64,000 nucleotides of DNA from Chitinophagaceae bacterium 26-R-25 (GCA_029906195.1 JARWSJ010000001.1:2480001-2544000), one strand, 5' to 3'; counted from the stretch's first letter, positions 17,134 through 26,408 are shown. The notes: a model not told the origin generated them from the sequence alone. Numbers and translations: made by a program.

Positions 17134-17619
17134 TTATCTCGTACTTTGCGTCTTGCAAATGCTATTTGCTACCGCCTCCGGAAGAAATGGTCTGGCATCA
17201 CCGTTATTGCGCAGGATGTCGCGAACGATGGTGGAAGCTACGGATGTGTATTTGGGTTCTCCCGTGAGGAAGATAGTTTCTATATTTTTGTCTAAAGTGC
17301 GGTTAGCGTCGGCGATCGTTTTTTCGTACTCGAAATCGCTAACGTAGCGGATTCCACGAAGTATGTATTTCGCACCGATGGACTGGCAGTAATTTACGGT
17401 GAGTCCTTCGTAAGTTGCTCCTTCTACCTTTGGTTCGCCTTTAAATATTTCGTCGATCCACATTAGTCTTTGCTCTGCAGAGAACATGGGCGTTTTTGCA
17501 GAGTTCAATCCCACTCCAATGACAATTTTGTCAAACAAATTCAAGGCGCGAGTGATAATGTCCACGTGCCCCAAAGTAATGGGATCAAAGGTTCCGGGAA
17601 ACAAGCAAATGCGTTGCAT
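17134..17619 (-). CDS. coaD: Pantetheine-phosphate adenylyltransferase
   Basis: CoaD adenylates 4'-phosphopantetheine to dephospho-CoA in coenzyme A synthesis. The 161-residue protein is full length. The N-terminal FPGTFDPITLGHVDII carries the TxGH nucleotidyltransferase motif, and RGIRYVSDFEYEKTIADANR and PKYTSVASTIVRDI complete the substrate and ATP sites. Flanking gaps on both sides carry word-type inverted repeats, so cotranscription with pyrB upstream is uncertain. Confidence 0.95.
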   Translation of the reverse strand: MQRICLFPGTFDPITLGHVDIITRALNLFDKIVIGVGLNSAKTPMFSAEQRLMWIDEIFKGEPKVEGATYEGLTVNYCQSIGAKYILRGIRYVSDFEYEKTIADANRTLDKNIETIFLTGEPKYTSVASTIVRDILRNNGDARPFLPEAVANSICKTQSTR

Positions 17620-17622
17620 AGG

Positions 17623-17756
17623 AAGTTGTGAGTTATAAGTTATGAGTTTTGAGTTGTTAGTTGATAGTTCTTAGTTGCTGGCGTTTTCAGGCATAACCAA
17701 CGCTCAATGCCTGCGTCAAACAACTTCAAAACTCATTACTCAAAACTCAAAACCTG
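17623..17756. repeat. Inverted repeat, GAGTTTTGAGTTGTTAG family
   Basis: Arms 17623-17680 (GTTGTGAGTTATAAGTTATG and on) and 17719-17756 (TCAAAACTCATTACTCAAAA) fill the coaD-pyrB gap. The right arm ends one base before the pyrB stop codon. A related phrase (CTAACAACTAATAACTAAC) occurs near 28533. Confidence 0.75.
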
Positions 17757-17757
17757 A

Positions 17758-18693
17758 TTAATTCTGTATCGTCTTACCACCTGCCAGTAGATACAACACT
17801 GCCATCCTCACCGCTACACCGTTTTCTACCTGTTGCAAGATAATGGATTGTTTGCTGTCGGCCACATCACTATCAAGTTCCACGCCGCGGTTAATTGGAC
17901 CTGGGTGCATGATCACGATCTCTTTGTTCAGGTTGTCGAGCAAACTTCTTTTTACGCCGTATTGCAAATTGTATTCACGCAATGAGGAGAATAACACCTG
18001 GTTCTGGCGCTCCAACTGAATGCGCAATACGTTTGCCACATCGCACCATTCGAGGGCCGTTTTCAAATCGTATTCAACATGCACGTCAAATGCCTGCTGC
18101 ATGTATTTTGGAATGAGCGTGGGCGGACCTGCCACCATTACTTCTGCACCCATTTTTTTCAGCAGGTAGATGTTGCTCAGCGCCACGCGTGAGTGCATAA
18201 TGTCACCAAGAAGCGCAATTTTTTTGCCCTGCAAAGTGCCCAGTTTTTCACGAATGGAAAATGCATCCAGCAATGCCTGTGTCGGGTGTTCATTGATACC
18301 GTCTCCGGCGTTGACGATCGCCGCAGGAATATGCTTCGCGAGGAAATGCGGCGCTCCGCTTGCGCTATGACGCATCACCACAAGGTCCACTTTCATGGAA
18401 AGGATATTGTTTACTGTATCCAGTAAAGTTTCACCTTTTTTTACGGAAGATCCGCTGGCTGTAAAGTTGATGGTATCCGCGCTAAGGCGTTTTTCAGCGA
18501 GTTCGAAAGAGATTCTGGTACGGGTGGAGTTTTCGTAAAACAGGTTCACGATGGTTACATCCCGCAATGACGGAACCTTTTTGATAGGTCGCTGTAAGAC
18601 TTCTTTGAACTGAGCTGCGGTATCTAAAATGATTTGAATATCGTTGGGAACAAGGTCCCTAATCCCTAAAAGATGTTTGGTAGATAGTTGCAT
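17758..18693 (-). CDS. pyrB: Aspartate carbamoyltransferase catalytic subunit
   Basis: PyrB joins carbamoyl phosphate and aspartate in pyrimidine synthesis. From the ATG at 18693 (MQLSTKHLLGIRDL) it is 311 residues, normal for the catalytic chain. The carbamoyl-phosphate site STRTRISFE is at residues 56-64, with HPTQALLDAF in the middle and MHPGPINRGVELD near the C-terminus. An in-frame upstream extension of 44 residues is unlike any family member. No pyrI is adjacent. pyrR is upstream, separated by a TonB-dependent receptor. Confidence 0.95.
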   Translation of the reverse strand: MQLSTKHLLGIRDLVPNDIQIILDTAAQFKEVLQRPIKKVPSLRDVTIVNLFYENSTRTRISFELAEKRLSADTINFTASGSSVKKGETLLDTVNNILSMKVDLVVMRHSASGAPHFLAKHIPAAIVNAGDGINEHPTQALLDAFSIREKLGTLQGKKIALLGDIMHSRVALSNIYLLKKMGAEVMVAGPPTLIPKYMQQAFDVHVEYDLKTALEWCDVANVLRIQLERQNQVLFSSLREYNLQYGVKRSLLDNLNKEIVIMHPGPINRGVELDSDVADSKQSIILQQVENGVAVRMAVLYLLAGGKTIQN

Positions 18694-18769
18694 CTTAAGA
18701 GGCAAAGCTATAGGAAAAATAAATACGAAGAGGACTTTTTTTGGAGCTCCGCAACTGAGGTATAGAGGA

Positions 18770-18885
18770 GTGACTGAATAACTGATTAACTGAATAACTG
18801 AACTTGAAAGGCTGATTTTCTTCAATAATTCAATTATTCAATAATTCAGTCATTCAGTTATTCAGTTACTCAGTTATTCAGTTAC
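18770..18885. repeat. Inverted repeat, ATTCAGTT family (copy 2)
   Basis: Arms 18770-18805 and 18822-18885 have a short loop. The right arm ends directly before the receptor stop codon. This copy lies between two genes read in the same direction. Confidence 0.85.
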
Positions 18886-18886
18886 T

Positions 18887-20902
18887 TTAAAAATCAAACT
18901 TCACTCCCGCTCCGTAAAATCTACGGTTATCAGAAGCCAAAGGCATTATGTTAGAATCCGCAAGATTGCGGCTGCTTATGTAGGAGTTCAGGTTGTGAAG
19001 TTTTTTGCTATTGATCGCATATGCGAGGTAAACGTTCTGTAAAAGCAGTGAGTTATGCTTTTCGGTTTTGCCGGCTGCAACACTCGTTTGCGCATTCAGA
19101 AGGTACAAAAGATCAACACCGAGTGATAAACGTTTGTACGCAAACCGGTTTGTCCAACCGCCGCTGTTTGTTTTTTGATTGGCACTTATTTTAAGATCTT
19201 CGTAGTTAATCGTGTTTTTAAAGAAGTTTACAAAAAGCCCGGTGCGCCATCCGAATGTGCCGCCTTGCAACACCTGTCCAACCAAGCTTACCTGGTGCCT
19301 TTCCATAGTGTATTTTCCCGCAAGGAAGGCGGAAATGTTACCAGGTAATGTTGTGGAAGTAAAGATCACATCGGAGGTGTTTAAATAATTGTAACCAAGT
19401 GTCAGCCTGTTTTTGAAGAAGGAAAAGTCTGTTCCCGCCTGGTATCTTTGATCATAGTTTTTAGGAACGGGGGAAACATATATGCTACCGGAACCAAACA
19501 CAAATACAGATCCAGGCTTTGTTCCTCCAAAATTGTCGACATATGTACCCAGATCATTTATCTGGTAGGCTGGTAAATTATTTATTGTAGCCGTTTTTGC
19601 ATACGATCCATAAAGCTTCCATGAAAGATTCGTTTTCGCGGGTAATAAGTTTGCAGCTACATTGACAAACGGATAGGCTTTTGATCCATTATAATCTTTC
19701 TGTACAAGTTTCGACAAATCCTGTGCAATGCCGCCCTGAATGCTAACAATGTTTTTGTAGGTAATAGCCAAAGATGGGGTCGCAGTCAGAATATTTCCTT
19801 TTAAATTTTGCTCCGTCCAGCCGCGGGTTCCGCCGCCGCCCAATCCAGGACCTCCTGTTGCATACGCATTTTTAGATTCATATTTTATCGCCTGGAAATT
19901 CAAATTTACTGCCGGCTCGATGGACCAATCTTTTAATCTCCAGTTATAGCTAATGTTGTCGTTGATAAAAAGGGTATGTCCTTTTACATTGTTTTCAAAC
20001 TGGCCAAGCTGATTGTAATAGGCACTATCATAACTGTGCTGATAGTCGTACATAACGTCATCGTGCCCGTGTTGCTTATTCGCCATGTATCCGGCAGAAA
20101 ATTTATTATGCAACGCACTTGTAAATGCAGTCTGTAATTGCAATGTTGCATTCACCAACGCATCATTAAATTTCATTGAGTGAGCGTCTGGACTACCTAA
20201 GGAGTCGCTTGCATATTTCCCGTCGCCAAATTGGGGCGCATAGTTGACATGCAAGGATATCTTGCTCTTTTCTCCCAAATCCGTTTCTGCCCAAAGATGC
20301 GTCCTGAACCTGTTCAAGTTTGGCACAGTTGGAATCAATTCGTTGCCCTGGGTTACCGGCATTTCATCATGTAAAAAATTTACGGACCCACCCACTGCAA
20401 CTTTGCCAATTTTTGCGGAGGCCGTTACGTTATACTGGCTGAAAAAATTAAAATTGTAGGTACCGCCACTGAGTTTTCTGTCTACAACAAAGGCCTGCCC
20501 TGCCACTGAAAAATGGGGCTTTGCACCGTTGCCTTTTTTAGTGGTGATCAATGCAAGCGTTTGTACATAGCCGGCACCATTGGATTGCGAAAGCGCATTT
20601 TGAACGATTGTAATTTCTTCAATGTCGTAAATGCTGTAGGCATCTGCATCGCTGATCATTACGCCATCGACAACATAGGTCATGGTCGATTTGTCTGTAT
20701 AAGCCCCGTTTACCCACAAGCGAATCGCATCACTGAGGTTGGTGAAGGGCATTTGTGCAAGATCACTCGCTTTGATAGCTGTTGTTTGGGTAAATTCTTT
20801 CCTGGCGCGCATTCTGCCAAGATCAAGGTAGGTAGAGTCGGTTTGGGCATTTGCTACGCTACATGCAAGCATGCCGCATAACATGAGGTTAAGTAATTTC
20901 AT
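18887..20902 (-). CDS. TonB-dependent receptor-like outer-membrane protein
   Basis: The 671-residue protein has a signal peptide (MKLLNLMLCGMLACSVANAQ). A short plug-like domain follows (SDAIRLWVNGAYTDKSTM, then TYVVDGVMISDADAYSIYDI, EEITIVQNALSQSNGAG), and then a long region of alternating beta strands ending in an aromatic residue (GAGVKFDF), as outer-membrane barrels do. It lacks the N-terminal carboxypeptidase-like domain common in SusC-type proteins, and no SusD partner is next to it. The substrate is unknown. It sits between pyrR and pyrB on the same strand, an unusual place for a receptor. Confidence 0.82.
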   Translation of the reverse strand: MKLLNLMLCGMLACSVANAQTDSTYLDLGRMRARKEFTQTTAIKASDLAQMPFTNLSDAIRLWVNGAYTDKSTMTYVVDGVMISDADAYSIYDIEEITIVQNALSQSNGAGYVQTLALITTKKGNGAKPHFSVAGQAFVVDRKLSGGTYNFNFFSQYNVTASAKIGKVAVGGSVNFLHDEMPVTQGNELIPTVPNLNRFRTHLWAETDLGEKSKISLHVNYAPQFGDGKYASDSLGSPDAHSMKFNDALVNATLQLQTAFTSALHNKFSAGYMANKQHGHDDVMYDYQHSYDSAYYNQLGQFENNVKGHTLFINDNISYNWRLKDWSIEPAVNLNFQAIKYESKNAYATGGPGLGGGGTRGWTEQNLKGNILTATPSLAITYKNIVSIQGGIAQDLSKLVQKDYNGSKAYPFVNVAANLLPAKTNLSWKLYGSYAKTATINNLPAYQINDLGTYVDNFGGTKPGSVFVFGSGSIYVSPVPKNYDQRYQAGTDFSFFKNRLTLGYNYLNTSDVIFTSTTLPGNISAFLAGKYTMERHQVSLVGQVLQGGTFGWRTGLFVNFFKNTINYEDLKISANQKTNSGGWTNRFAYKRLSLGVDLLYLLNAQTSVAAGKTEKHNSLLLQNVYLAYAINSKKLHNLNSYISSRNLADSNIMPLASDNRRFYGAGVKFDF

Positions 20903-20963
20903 GAGGTTACAAATAGTTTTAAAGGGGTCAAAATAATTAGAAGTCTACGTCGTTCTGCTTCTA

Positions 20964-21485
20964 TCACAGAAGAATAACTTCGTCTGCTCCGTGCACTTCC
21001 TGCCAGCTGACTTTCACTTTTTCTGTGATCAACGAATCGATGGCTTTGCCTGCATAATCAGGCTGGATAGGCAATTGACGGCTAAATCTTCTATCGATCA
21101 AAATGCATAGCTCCACTTTTTCAGGACGGCCAAATGCAAGCAAGGCATCTAATGCCGCACGAATGGTTCTGCCGGTGTATAACACGTCGTCTATAAGTAC
21201 AACTTGTTTATTTTCTATGGAAAAAGGAATGTCGGTATGATTGGCAAGGTGCAATTCTTTTCTTACATCGTCGCGATAGAAAGTGATGTCGAGTTTGCCA
21301 TATTTGATGGCTGTCGAGGGCAGCTCCTGCTTAAGATTTTCAACCAGTCTGTCGCTGAAATAAATGCCGCGTGGCTGAATGCCAATCAGGACCGTATTTT
21401 CAAGATTGTAGTGATTCTCAAGTATTTGATGACTTAACCTTTTGATAGTTATTGCCAGTTGCTCTTTGTTTAAAACCGTTTTCAA
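20964..21485 (-). CDS. pyrR: PyrR-type phosphoribosyltransferase / pyrimidine regulator
   Basis: The 173-residue protein matches PyrR, a uracil phosphoribosyltransferase that also binds pyr mRNA in Firmicutes. It has TVLIGIQPRGIYFSDRL, the PRPP loop VVLIDDVLYTGRTIRAALDAL (read in parts) and ILIDRRFSRQLPIQPDYAGK near the C-terminus. Whether it regulates by RNA attenuation in Bacteroidota is unproven, and no PyrR-binding loop was recognised upstream of pyrB. pyrB follows after the receptor gene on the same strand. Confidence 0.9.
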   Translation of the reverse strand: MKTVLNKEQLAITIKRLSHQILENHYNLENTVLIGIQPRGIYFSDRLVENLKQELPSTAIKYGKLDITFYRDDVRKELHLANHTDIPFSIENKQVVLIDDVLYTGRTIRAALDALLAFGRPEKVELCILIDRRFSRQLPIQPDYAGKAIDSLITEKVKVSWQEVHGADEVILL

Positions 21486-21515
21486 GGAAAATAATTTTCA
21501 TAAAAATAGGAAATG

Positions 21516-21690
21516 GAACGCGAATGGAACGCAGATGACGCAGATTTAGCTGATTTACGCAGATATTTTTGATTTAACCAGCAGGATTGATTGGTCTATT
21601 TACAATTGGTACAGTAGGAAAACAAAAACGCTGATTGAACTGATTTACTTATCTGTGTAAATCAGTCCAATCAGCGTCATCTGCGTGCTC
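21516..21690. repeat. Inverted repeat, GACGCAGATTTAGCTGATT family
   Basis: The left arm 21516-21570 has GAACGCAGATGACGCAGATT, and the right arm 21628-21690 has TCAGTCCAATCAGCGTCATC. Shorter internal repeats of CTGATT occur. It fills the gap between the pruA-like stop and pyrR start. Confidence 0.75.
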
Positions 21691-21692
21691 TC

Positions 21693-23324
21693 TTATGCCT
21701 CGTTCAGGAATGGGTAACGGTAATCCACAGGCGGATTGAACGTTTCCTTGATTGTTCTTGCACTTAACCAGCGGTAGAGGTTCAGTTGAGAACCGGCTTT
21801 ATCGTTGGTTCCGCTTGCCCTTGCACCACCAAATGGTTGCTGGCCCACTACGGCGCCTGTTGGTTTATCATTTACATAAAAGTTACCGGCAGCATTACGC
21901 AATTTGTTTGTCGCCAGATCGATCGCTGATTTGTCCTGCGCAAAAATAGAACCCGTCAACGCATAAGGAGAAGTAGCATCAACCAGTGCCAATGTTTTTT
22001 CATACTGATCTGCATCGTATGTGTAGATCGTAAGCACGGGCCCGAAGATCTCTTCGCACATGGTTACATATTTTGGATCAGTTGTTTCGATCACTGTCGG
22101 CTCAATGAAATATCCTTTTCTTCTGTCGCAGTTGCCGCCCACAAGAATTTTTGCTTTCTTGTCTTTCTTCGCGTTGTCGATGTATTTTTTAATTTTTTCG
22201 TAGCTTTTTTGATCAATCACTGCATTGACGAAGTTGGTGAAATCTTCTACAGTTCCCATCTTCATGCTTTTAACCTGCGCTACAAGTTTGTTCTTTACTT
22301 CGTTCGCAATGTTAGAAGGTATGTATGCTCTTGAAGCGGCAGAACATTTTTGTCCCTGGAACTCAAAAGCACCTCTTGCCAGCGCGGTTGCTACTGCATC
22401 TGGGTTTGCGCTTTTGTGTGCAACAACAAAGTCTTTACCACCTGTTTCACCTACAATGCGCGGATAGCTTTTGTATCTGCCCATGTTCTCTCCAATTGTC
22501 TTCCACATGGTATTGAAAACGCCCGTAGAACCTGTGAAGTGAACACCCGCAAATTCAGGATGACTGAAGCAAACTTCGCCAAGGGTTGGACCTGAAACAT
22601 AAATCAGGTTGATAACGCCATCAGGCAAACCCGCTTCTTTCAAAATGCGCATGAACATTTGCGCAGAATAGATTTGAGTTTCGGCGCATTTCCAAACCAC
22701 CACATTGCCGCACATTGCTGCAGAAGTTGGAAGGTTACCACCTATTGCAGTAAAGTTGAACGGCGTAACTGCCAATACAAAACCTTCAAGAGGTCTGTAC
22801 TCAAGACGGTTGTGAATGCCCGGAGAACTGATCGGCTGCTGGCGATAAATTTCACTCAGGTAGTGAACATTAAAACGAAGGAAGTCAATGATTTCGCAAG
22901 CGCTGTCGATCTCAGCCTGGTAAGCGTTTTTGCTTTGTCCAAGCATCGTTGTTCCGTTCATGTAAGAACGGTATTTTGTTGCGATAAGATCCGCTGCTTT
23001 TAAAAATATAGCTGCTCTGTTTTCCCAGCTGATATTTGACCACTCTTCTTTTGCTTTCAAGGCAGAATCGATTGCCTGTCTGATATGTTTTTCTTCACCT
23101 ACATGGTAGTGACCAAGTGTGAAGGCGATTTCGTGAGGGGGATGAATGGCAACTCTGTTACCTGTTTTTACTGCCTTTCCACCAATGTACATTGGAATGT
23201 CAATCTCTTTCTTCTTCAGTTCCGCCAATGTTTTTTTCAGTGTTTCTTTTTCAGGTGAACCCGGTGCATAATTTAACACCGGCTCATTTGCCGGCAAAGG
23301 ATAATTGAAATAGCCGTAACTCAT
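21693..23324 (-). CDS. pruA: L-glutamate gamma-semialdehyde dehydrogenase (P5C dehydrogenase)
   Basis: This 543-residue aldehyde dehydrogenase has the length and motifs of 1-pyrroline-5-carboxylate dehydrogenases, which oxidise P5C/glutamate semialdehyde to glutamate in proline breakdown. The general base Glu is about residue 293 (VGETGGKDFVVAH), and the catalytic Cys is about 327 (GQKCSAASRAYIP). VTPFNFTAIGGNLPT and the C-terminal QQPFGGARASGTNDKAG are typical of PruA. No proline dehydrogenase is adjacent. Confidence 0.93.
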   Translation of the reverse strand: MSYGYFNYPLPANEPVLNYAPGSPEKETLKKTLAELKKKEIDIPMYIGGKAVKTGNRVAIHPPHEIAFTLGHYHVGEEKHIRQAIDSALKAKEEWSNISWENRAAIFLKAADLIATKYRSYMNGTTMLGQSKNAYQAEIDSACEIIDFLRFNVHYLSEIYRQQPISSPGIHNRLEYRPLEGFVLAVTPFNFTAIGGNLPTSAAMCGNVVVWKCAETQIYSAQMFMRILKEAGLPDGVINLIYVSGPTLGEVCFSHPEFAGVHFTGSTGVFNTMWKTIGENMGRYKSYPRIVGETGGKDFVVAHKSANPDAVATALARGAFEFQGQKCSAASRAYIPSNIANEVKNKLVAQVKSMKMGTVEDFTNFVNAVIDQKSYEKIKKYIDNAKKDKKAKILVGGNCDRRKGYFIEPTVIETTDPKYVTMCEEIFGPVLTIYTYDADQYEKTLALVDATSPYALTGSIFAQDKSAIDLATNKLRNAAGNFYVNDKPTGAVVGQQPFGGARASGTNDKAGSQLNLYRWLSARTIKETFNPPVDYRYPFLNEA

Positions 23325-23400
23325 GTTTAATTCTGTTTTTAGTTATTTATAGCTGAAATCCAATAATTCTGTAAAAATAAGCAATGTTGCTGTTCGGAAC

Positions 23401-23490
23401 GTGTACGAAGTACGATGTGCGGTGTACGAATTTGTTTCGCAAGCAGTATTCCCAACACTTTCGTACATCGTACTCCGTACGTCGTACATA
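23401..23490. repeat. Inverted repeat, GTACG word family (copy 2)
   Basis: Arms 23401-23430 (GTGTACGAAGTACGATGTGC) and 23461-23490 (CGTACATCGTACTCCGTACG) are close to copy 1 at 3727. It lies between the SMR stop and the dehydrogenase start. Confidence 0.8.
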
Positions 23491-23500
23491 AAGTCGCACA

Positions 23501-23821
23501 TCAATGCTTTGAAGCTACCTTCAATCCCACAATCGACATAATCAGCGTGCACAAAAAGAATATGCGCCAGAAACTATACGGTTCTTTAAAATAAAGAATG
23601 CCGATCAAAACTGTTCCTGCCGCGCCAATCCCTGTCCACACTGCATAGGCTGTTCCAATTGGTAACGTCTTCACTGCCTGGCTCAACAATATCGCGCTCA
23701 TCACATAAAAGAATACAAACGCAATTGTCCACTTGATATTCGAAAATCCTTCCGTCAATTTTAAACAACTCGCAAATGCAATTTCGCAGGCACTTGCGAG
23801 AATTAAGAAAATCCAGGCCAT
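23501..23821 (-). CDS. SMR family small multidrug/guanidinium exporter (SugE/Gdx-like)
   Basis: The 106-residue protein from the ATG at 23821 (MAWIFLILASACEIAFASCL) has four membrane helices and the conserved Glu in the first one (SACEIAFA). IGTAYAVWTGIGAAGTVLIG is the classic SMR second-to-third helix signature, and the C-terminal IVGLKVASK closes it. SugE/Gdx relatives export guanidinium or quaternary ammonium compounds as dual-topology dimers. There is no guanidine riboswitch visible upstream. Confidence 0.88.
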   Translation of the reverse strand: MAWIFLILASACEIAFASCLKLTEGFSNIKWTIAFVFFYVMSAILLSQAVKTLPIGTAYAVWTGIGAAGTVLIGILYFKEPYSFWRIFFLCTLIMSIVGLKVASKH

Positions 23822-23824
23822 TTT

Positions 23825-23981
23825 CAATTAGGAATTAAGAATTAGGAATTAGGAATTCATCAGGTGTAACTTTCACGACCAGATGAGACTCACTTTAATT
23901 TCAAATAAGAAAAAGCTAAGAATAAAGAACGTAATTAAGACCAGGAACGAATTCTTAATTCTTAATTCCTAATTCTTAATT
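23825..23981. repeat. Inverted repeat, AATTCCTA family (copy 1)
   Basis: Arms 23825-23859 (AATTAGGAATTAAGAATTAG) and 23946-23981 flank an interior starting CATCAGGTGTAAC. The right arm contains the prfB stop codon. Interior phrases with GGTGTA recur in other copies of this family. Confidence 0.85.
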
Positions 23982-25071
23982 GCTACCTTCTTCCTTCTCG
24001 CTCATCAAATACGCCTTAATAAATCCATCCAGTTCACCATCCATCACCGGTTGTACGTTGCCGACTTCATAATCGGTGCGGTGATCTTTGATCATTTTGT
24101 ATGGATGGAACACATAACTTCTGATCTGGCTGCCCCACTCGATCTTTTTCTTGGATGAGTTGGCTGCATTTTTTATGGCTTCGCGTTTACGCATTTCTTC
24201 TTCATACAAACGGCTCTTCAACATCGTCATTGCTTTTTCGCGGTTTTCACCTTGCGTACGAGCCTGCTGACATTCCACAATGATTCCGGTTGGCTTGTGT
24301 GTTAAACGTACCGCGGTTTCCACTTTGTTTACGTTCTGTCCACCCGCACCACCACTTCGGAAGAAGGCCCACTCAATATCACCCGGATTGACCTCAATTT
24401 CTATTGTGTCATCTATCAACGGATACACATACACACTGGCGAAAGACGTATGCCTTCTGGCATTGCTGTCAAACGGTGAAATACGCACCAACCGGTGAAC
24501 GCCACTTTCTGCTTTCAAAAAGCCGTAAGCAAACGGTCCGTCGAATTGCAGTGTCGCACTTTTTATGCCGGCACCATCGCCATCCTGCCAATCGAGCTGT
24601 GTAACGCTCCAACCCTGCTTTTCGCCGTACATGCGATACATGCGGGCAAGCATTTCCGCCCAATCCTGGCTCTCTGTACCACCTGCACCGCTGTTAATTT
24701 GCAAAACGGCAGGCAGTTCATCTTCGGGTTGGTTAAGCGTGCTTTTGAACTCTGCATCTTCAATTTCTTTCAATGCATTTTCATAAGCCGATTTTACTTC
24801 TTCTTCGGTGGCCTCGCCTTCTTTCCAGAAATCAAAAAGTACCGCAAAATCTTCCACAGTGGTCTGTACTTTTTCGAACATCCCCACCCAATATTCATGT
24901 ACCTTAATTTCTTTTAAAATGGCGGTTGCACGCTCATTATCGTCCCAAAAACCGGAACTCAATGTCATTTGTTTGTCTTGCTGGATCTTGTCTTGTCGGT
25001 TAGCGACGTCAAAGAAACCTCCTCAGGACGCTAACGCGCTCCCTCATAACCTTGATTTGTTCTATTGTCAT
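23976..25071 (-). CDS. prfB: Peptide chain release factor 2, with programmed +1 frameshift
   Basis: RF2 recognises UGA and UAA and releases the peptide. The SPF stop-recognition motif is at about residues 198-200 and GGQ at 243-245. The gene needs a +1 shift: the first frame (ATG at 25071, [20 protein letters not shown]) meets TGA at 25011-25009 after CTT. Reading then resumes at GAC (25010), giving [13 protein letters not shown] and the main frame. The total is 364 residues, normal for RF2. An AGGAGG motif (25023-25018) sits just upstream at the same spacing as in the E. coli site. Starting at the internal GTG- or ATG-like codons would lose the N-terminal helix. Confidence 0.96.
25006..25023 (-). 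promoter_or_regulatory. RF2 programmed frameshift site
   Basis: AGGAGG, TTT, CTT, TGA, C on the minus strand: an internal Shine-Dalgarno-like hexamer, slippery CTT and a UGA codon followed by C. Low RF2 would favour the shift and raise RF2 (established for the E. coli gene). Confidence 0.95.
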
Positions 25072-25124
25072 AGCGGGCGAAGTTAAGAATAATTGATTTA
25101 TTGAAGACCAGACAATCAAATCAA

Positions 25125-25306
25125 TAGAACGCAGATTTTCATGATTATCATGATTTGTTAGGATTTTTAATAAAAGAAGCCCTTGTCAAAATTCAACAAG
25201 GGCTTCTTTTATATTTCAGATTAGGAAACTCGTCCTTATAAATCGTGATGGTCTAAAAAAGAAATCATAAAAATCATGATAATCATGAAAATCTGCGTTC
25301 TTTCTT
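25125..25306. repeat. Inverted repeat, CAGATTTTCATGATT family (copy 2)
   Basis: Arms 25125-25168 (GAACGCAGATTTTCATGATT and on) and 25260-25306 (its complement) bracket a conventional terminator at 25172. It sits between prfB and the SDR, which are read in the same direction. Confidence 0.88.
25172..25211 (-). terminator. Rho-independent terminator after the SDR gene
   Basis: A near-perfect stem (AAAAGAAGCCCTTGT and complement) with a short AT loop and T tract. It is enclosed by the repeat arms. Confidence 0.9.
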
Positions 25307-26054
25307 ATTGCGCCAGGTATGCACCATCAACAGGATAGTAACTGCCTGTGATGAAAGATGCTTTTGGCGAGCTTAAGAACAATACGAGTTCTGCTACTTC
25401 CTCAGGCTTACCTAATCTGCCGATTGGGTGCAAACTCACCAGTCCATCGTGCGCCTGTTTATCCATGCCCTGCAGTAACGGCGTTTCAATAAAACCAGGC
25501 CCCACGGAATTTATCCGGATATTTTTGCTGCTATATTCAAGCGCCGCAGTTTTTGTGGCGCCTACTACGCCATGTTTCGCAGCGACATAAGCTACAGATC
25601 CTCTAAAACCAGCTTGTCCAAGAATCGATGCCATGTTTACAATAGCTCCTTCTCCTGATTTCAGCATGGCTGGTATTTGGTAGCGCATGCCATAGAAAAC
25701 ACCTGATAAGTTAATGCCTATCACCTTTTCCCAGCCATCGACCGGATATTCTCCCACCGGTGCAGACGGGCCACCAATACCTGCATTGTTGCACGCAATG
25801 TGCAATGCTCCATACTTCTCTACGGTTTTATTGACCAACATTTCATTGTCGGCCGCTTTAGAAGTATCGGCTTTCACAAAGAAAGCTTCACCACCTGTTT
25901 TCTTGATTTCGTCTACGGTTTCATTACCGCCTTTTTCATTGATATCAGATACTACCACCTTCGCCCCTTCTGCTGCATACAAGTATGCTACTTCACGTCC
26001 AATACCGGATCCTGCTCCTGTTACGATTGCTATTTTACCTTCTAACTGTTTCAT
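25305..26054 (-). CDS. SDR family oxidoreductase
   Basis: A classical SDR of 249 residues: TGAGSGIG at residues 12-19, NNAG at 89-92, Ser 143, Tyr 156 and Lys 160 (YVAAK). The C-terminal SSPKASFITGSYYPVDGAYLA completes the fold. The cofactor is NAD(P)H; SDIN after the second strand hints at NAD(H) preference. The substrate is unknown. No partner genes are in the operon. Confidence 0.87.
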   Translation of the reverse strand: MKQLEGKIAIVTGAGSGIGREVAYLYAAEGAKVVVSDINEKGGNETVDEIKKTGGEAFFVKADTSKAADNEMLVNKTVEKYGALHIACNNAGIGGPSAPVGEYPVDGWEKVIGINLSGVFYGMRYQIPAMLKSGEGAIVNMASILGQAGFRGSVAYVAAKHGVVGATKTAALEYSSKNIRINSVGPGFIETPLLQGMDKQAHDGLVSLHPIGRLGKPEEVAELVLFLSSPKASFITGSYYPVDGAYLAQ

Positions 26055-26405
26055 AATTCTACTTTTCTTTATAAGGTTTTATAATTGGCTTGCTTCAGGA
26101 ATGAAGACAAGTCTGTTTACCATTATCAAATGAAGTCGATATAATGTGCACTACAATTGCTGTAGTATTATCTGTGCAGATTTCTTAAATAGCTAAGTGA
26201 GAATTGCAATTATTTGATGGTGCAAATTTACACCAGAATGTTGTGAGAGAGTGGTCATGTAATGTTAAAACTCCTTTCACCTGAAAACCTGTATTTTATG
26301 CAAATGATTGAATAACTGAATAATTGAATAACTGAAGTTTCCGGTTTACACAAACTCTTAATTTTTACAACCACTCAGTTATTCAATTATTCGATTACTC
26401 AATCA
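26055..26405. other. 351 bp gap upstream of the SDR
   Basis: The part next to the SDR (26055-26300) is AT-rich and could hold its promoter. The far end is the ATTCAGTT-family repeat at 26306. No gene is supported. Confidence 0.5.
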
Positions 26406-26408
26406 TTA
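26306..26408. repeat. Inverted repeat, ATTCAGTT family (copy 3)
   Basis: Arms 26306-26337 and 26371-26408. The right arm includes the stop codon of the serine hydrolase-like gene (TAA at 26408-26406). Confidence 0.85.

Noticed and set aside
20964-21485. PyrR-type RNA attenuator near pyrR and pyrB
   Set aside because: The gaps hold only word-type repeats, and no PyrR anti-antiterminator loop was recognised.
24495-24917. 140-codon forward frame in prfB
   Set aside because: It is antisense to RF2, whose domain sequence is unambiguous.
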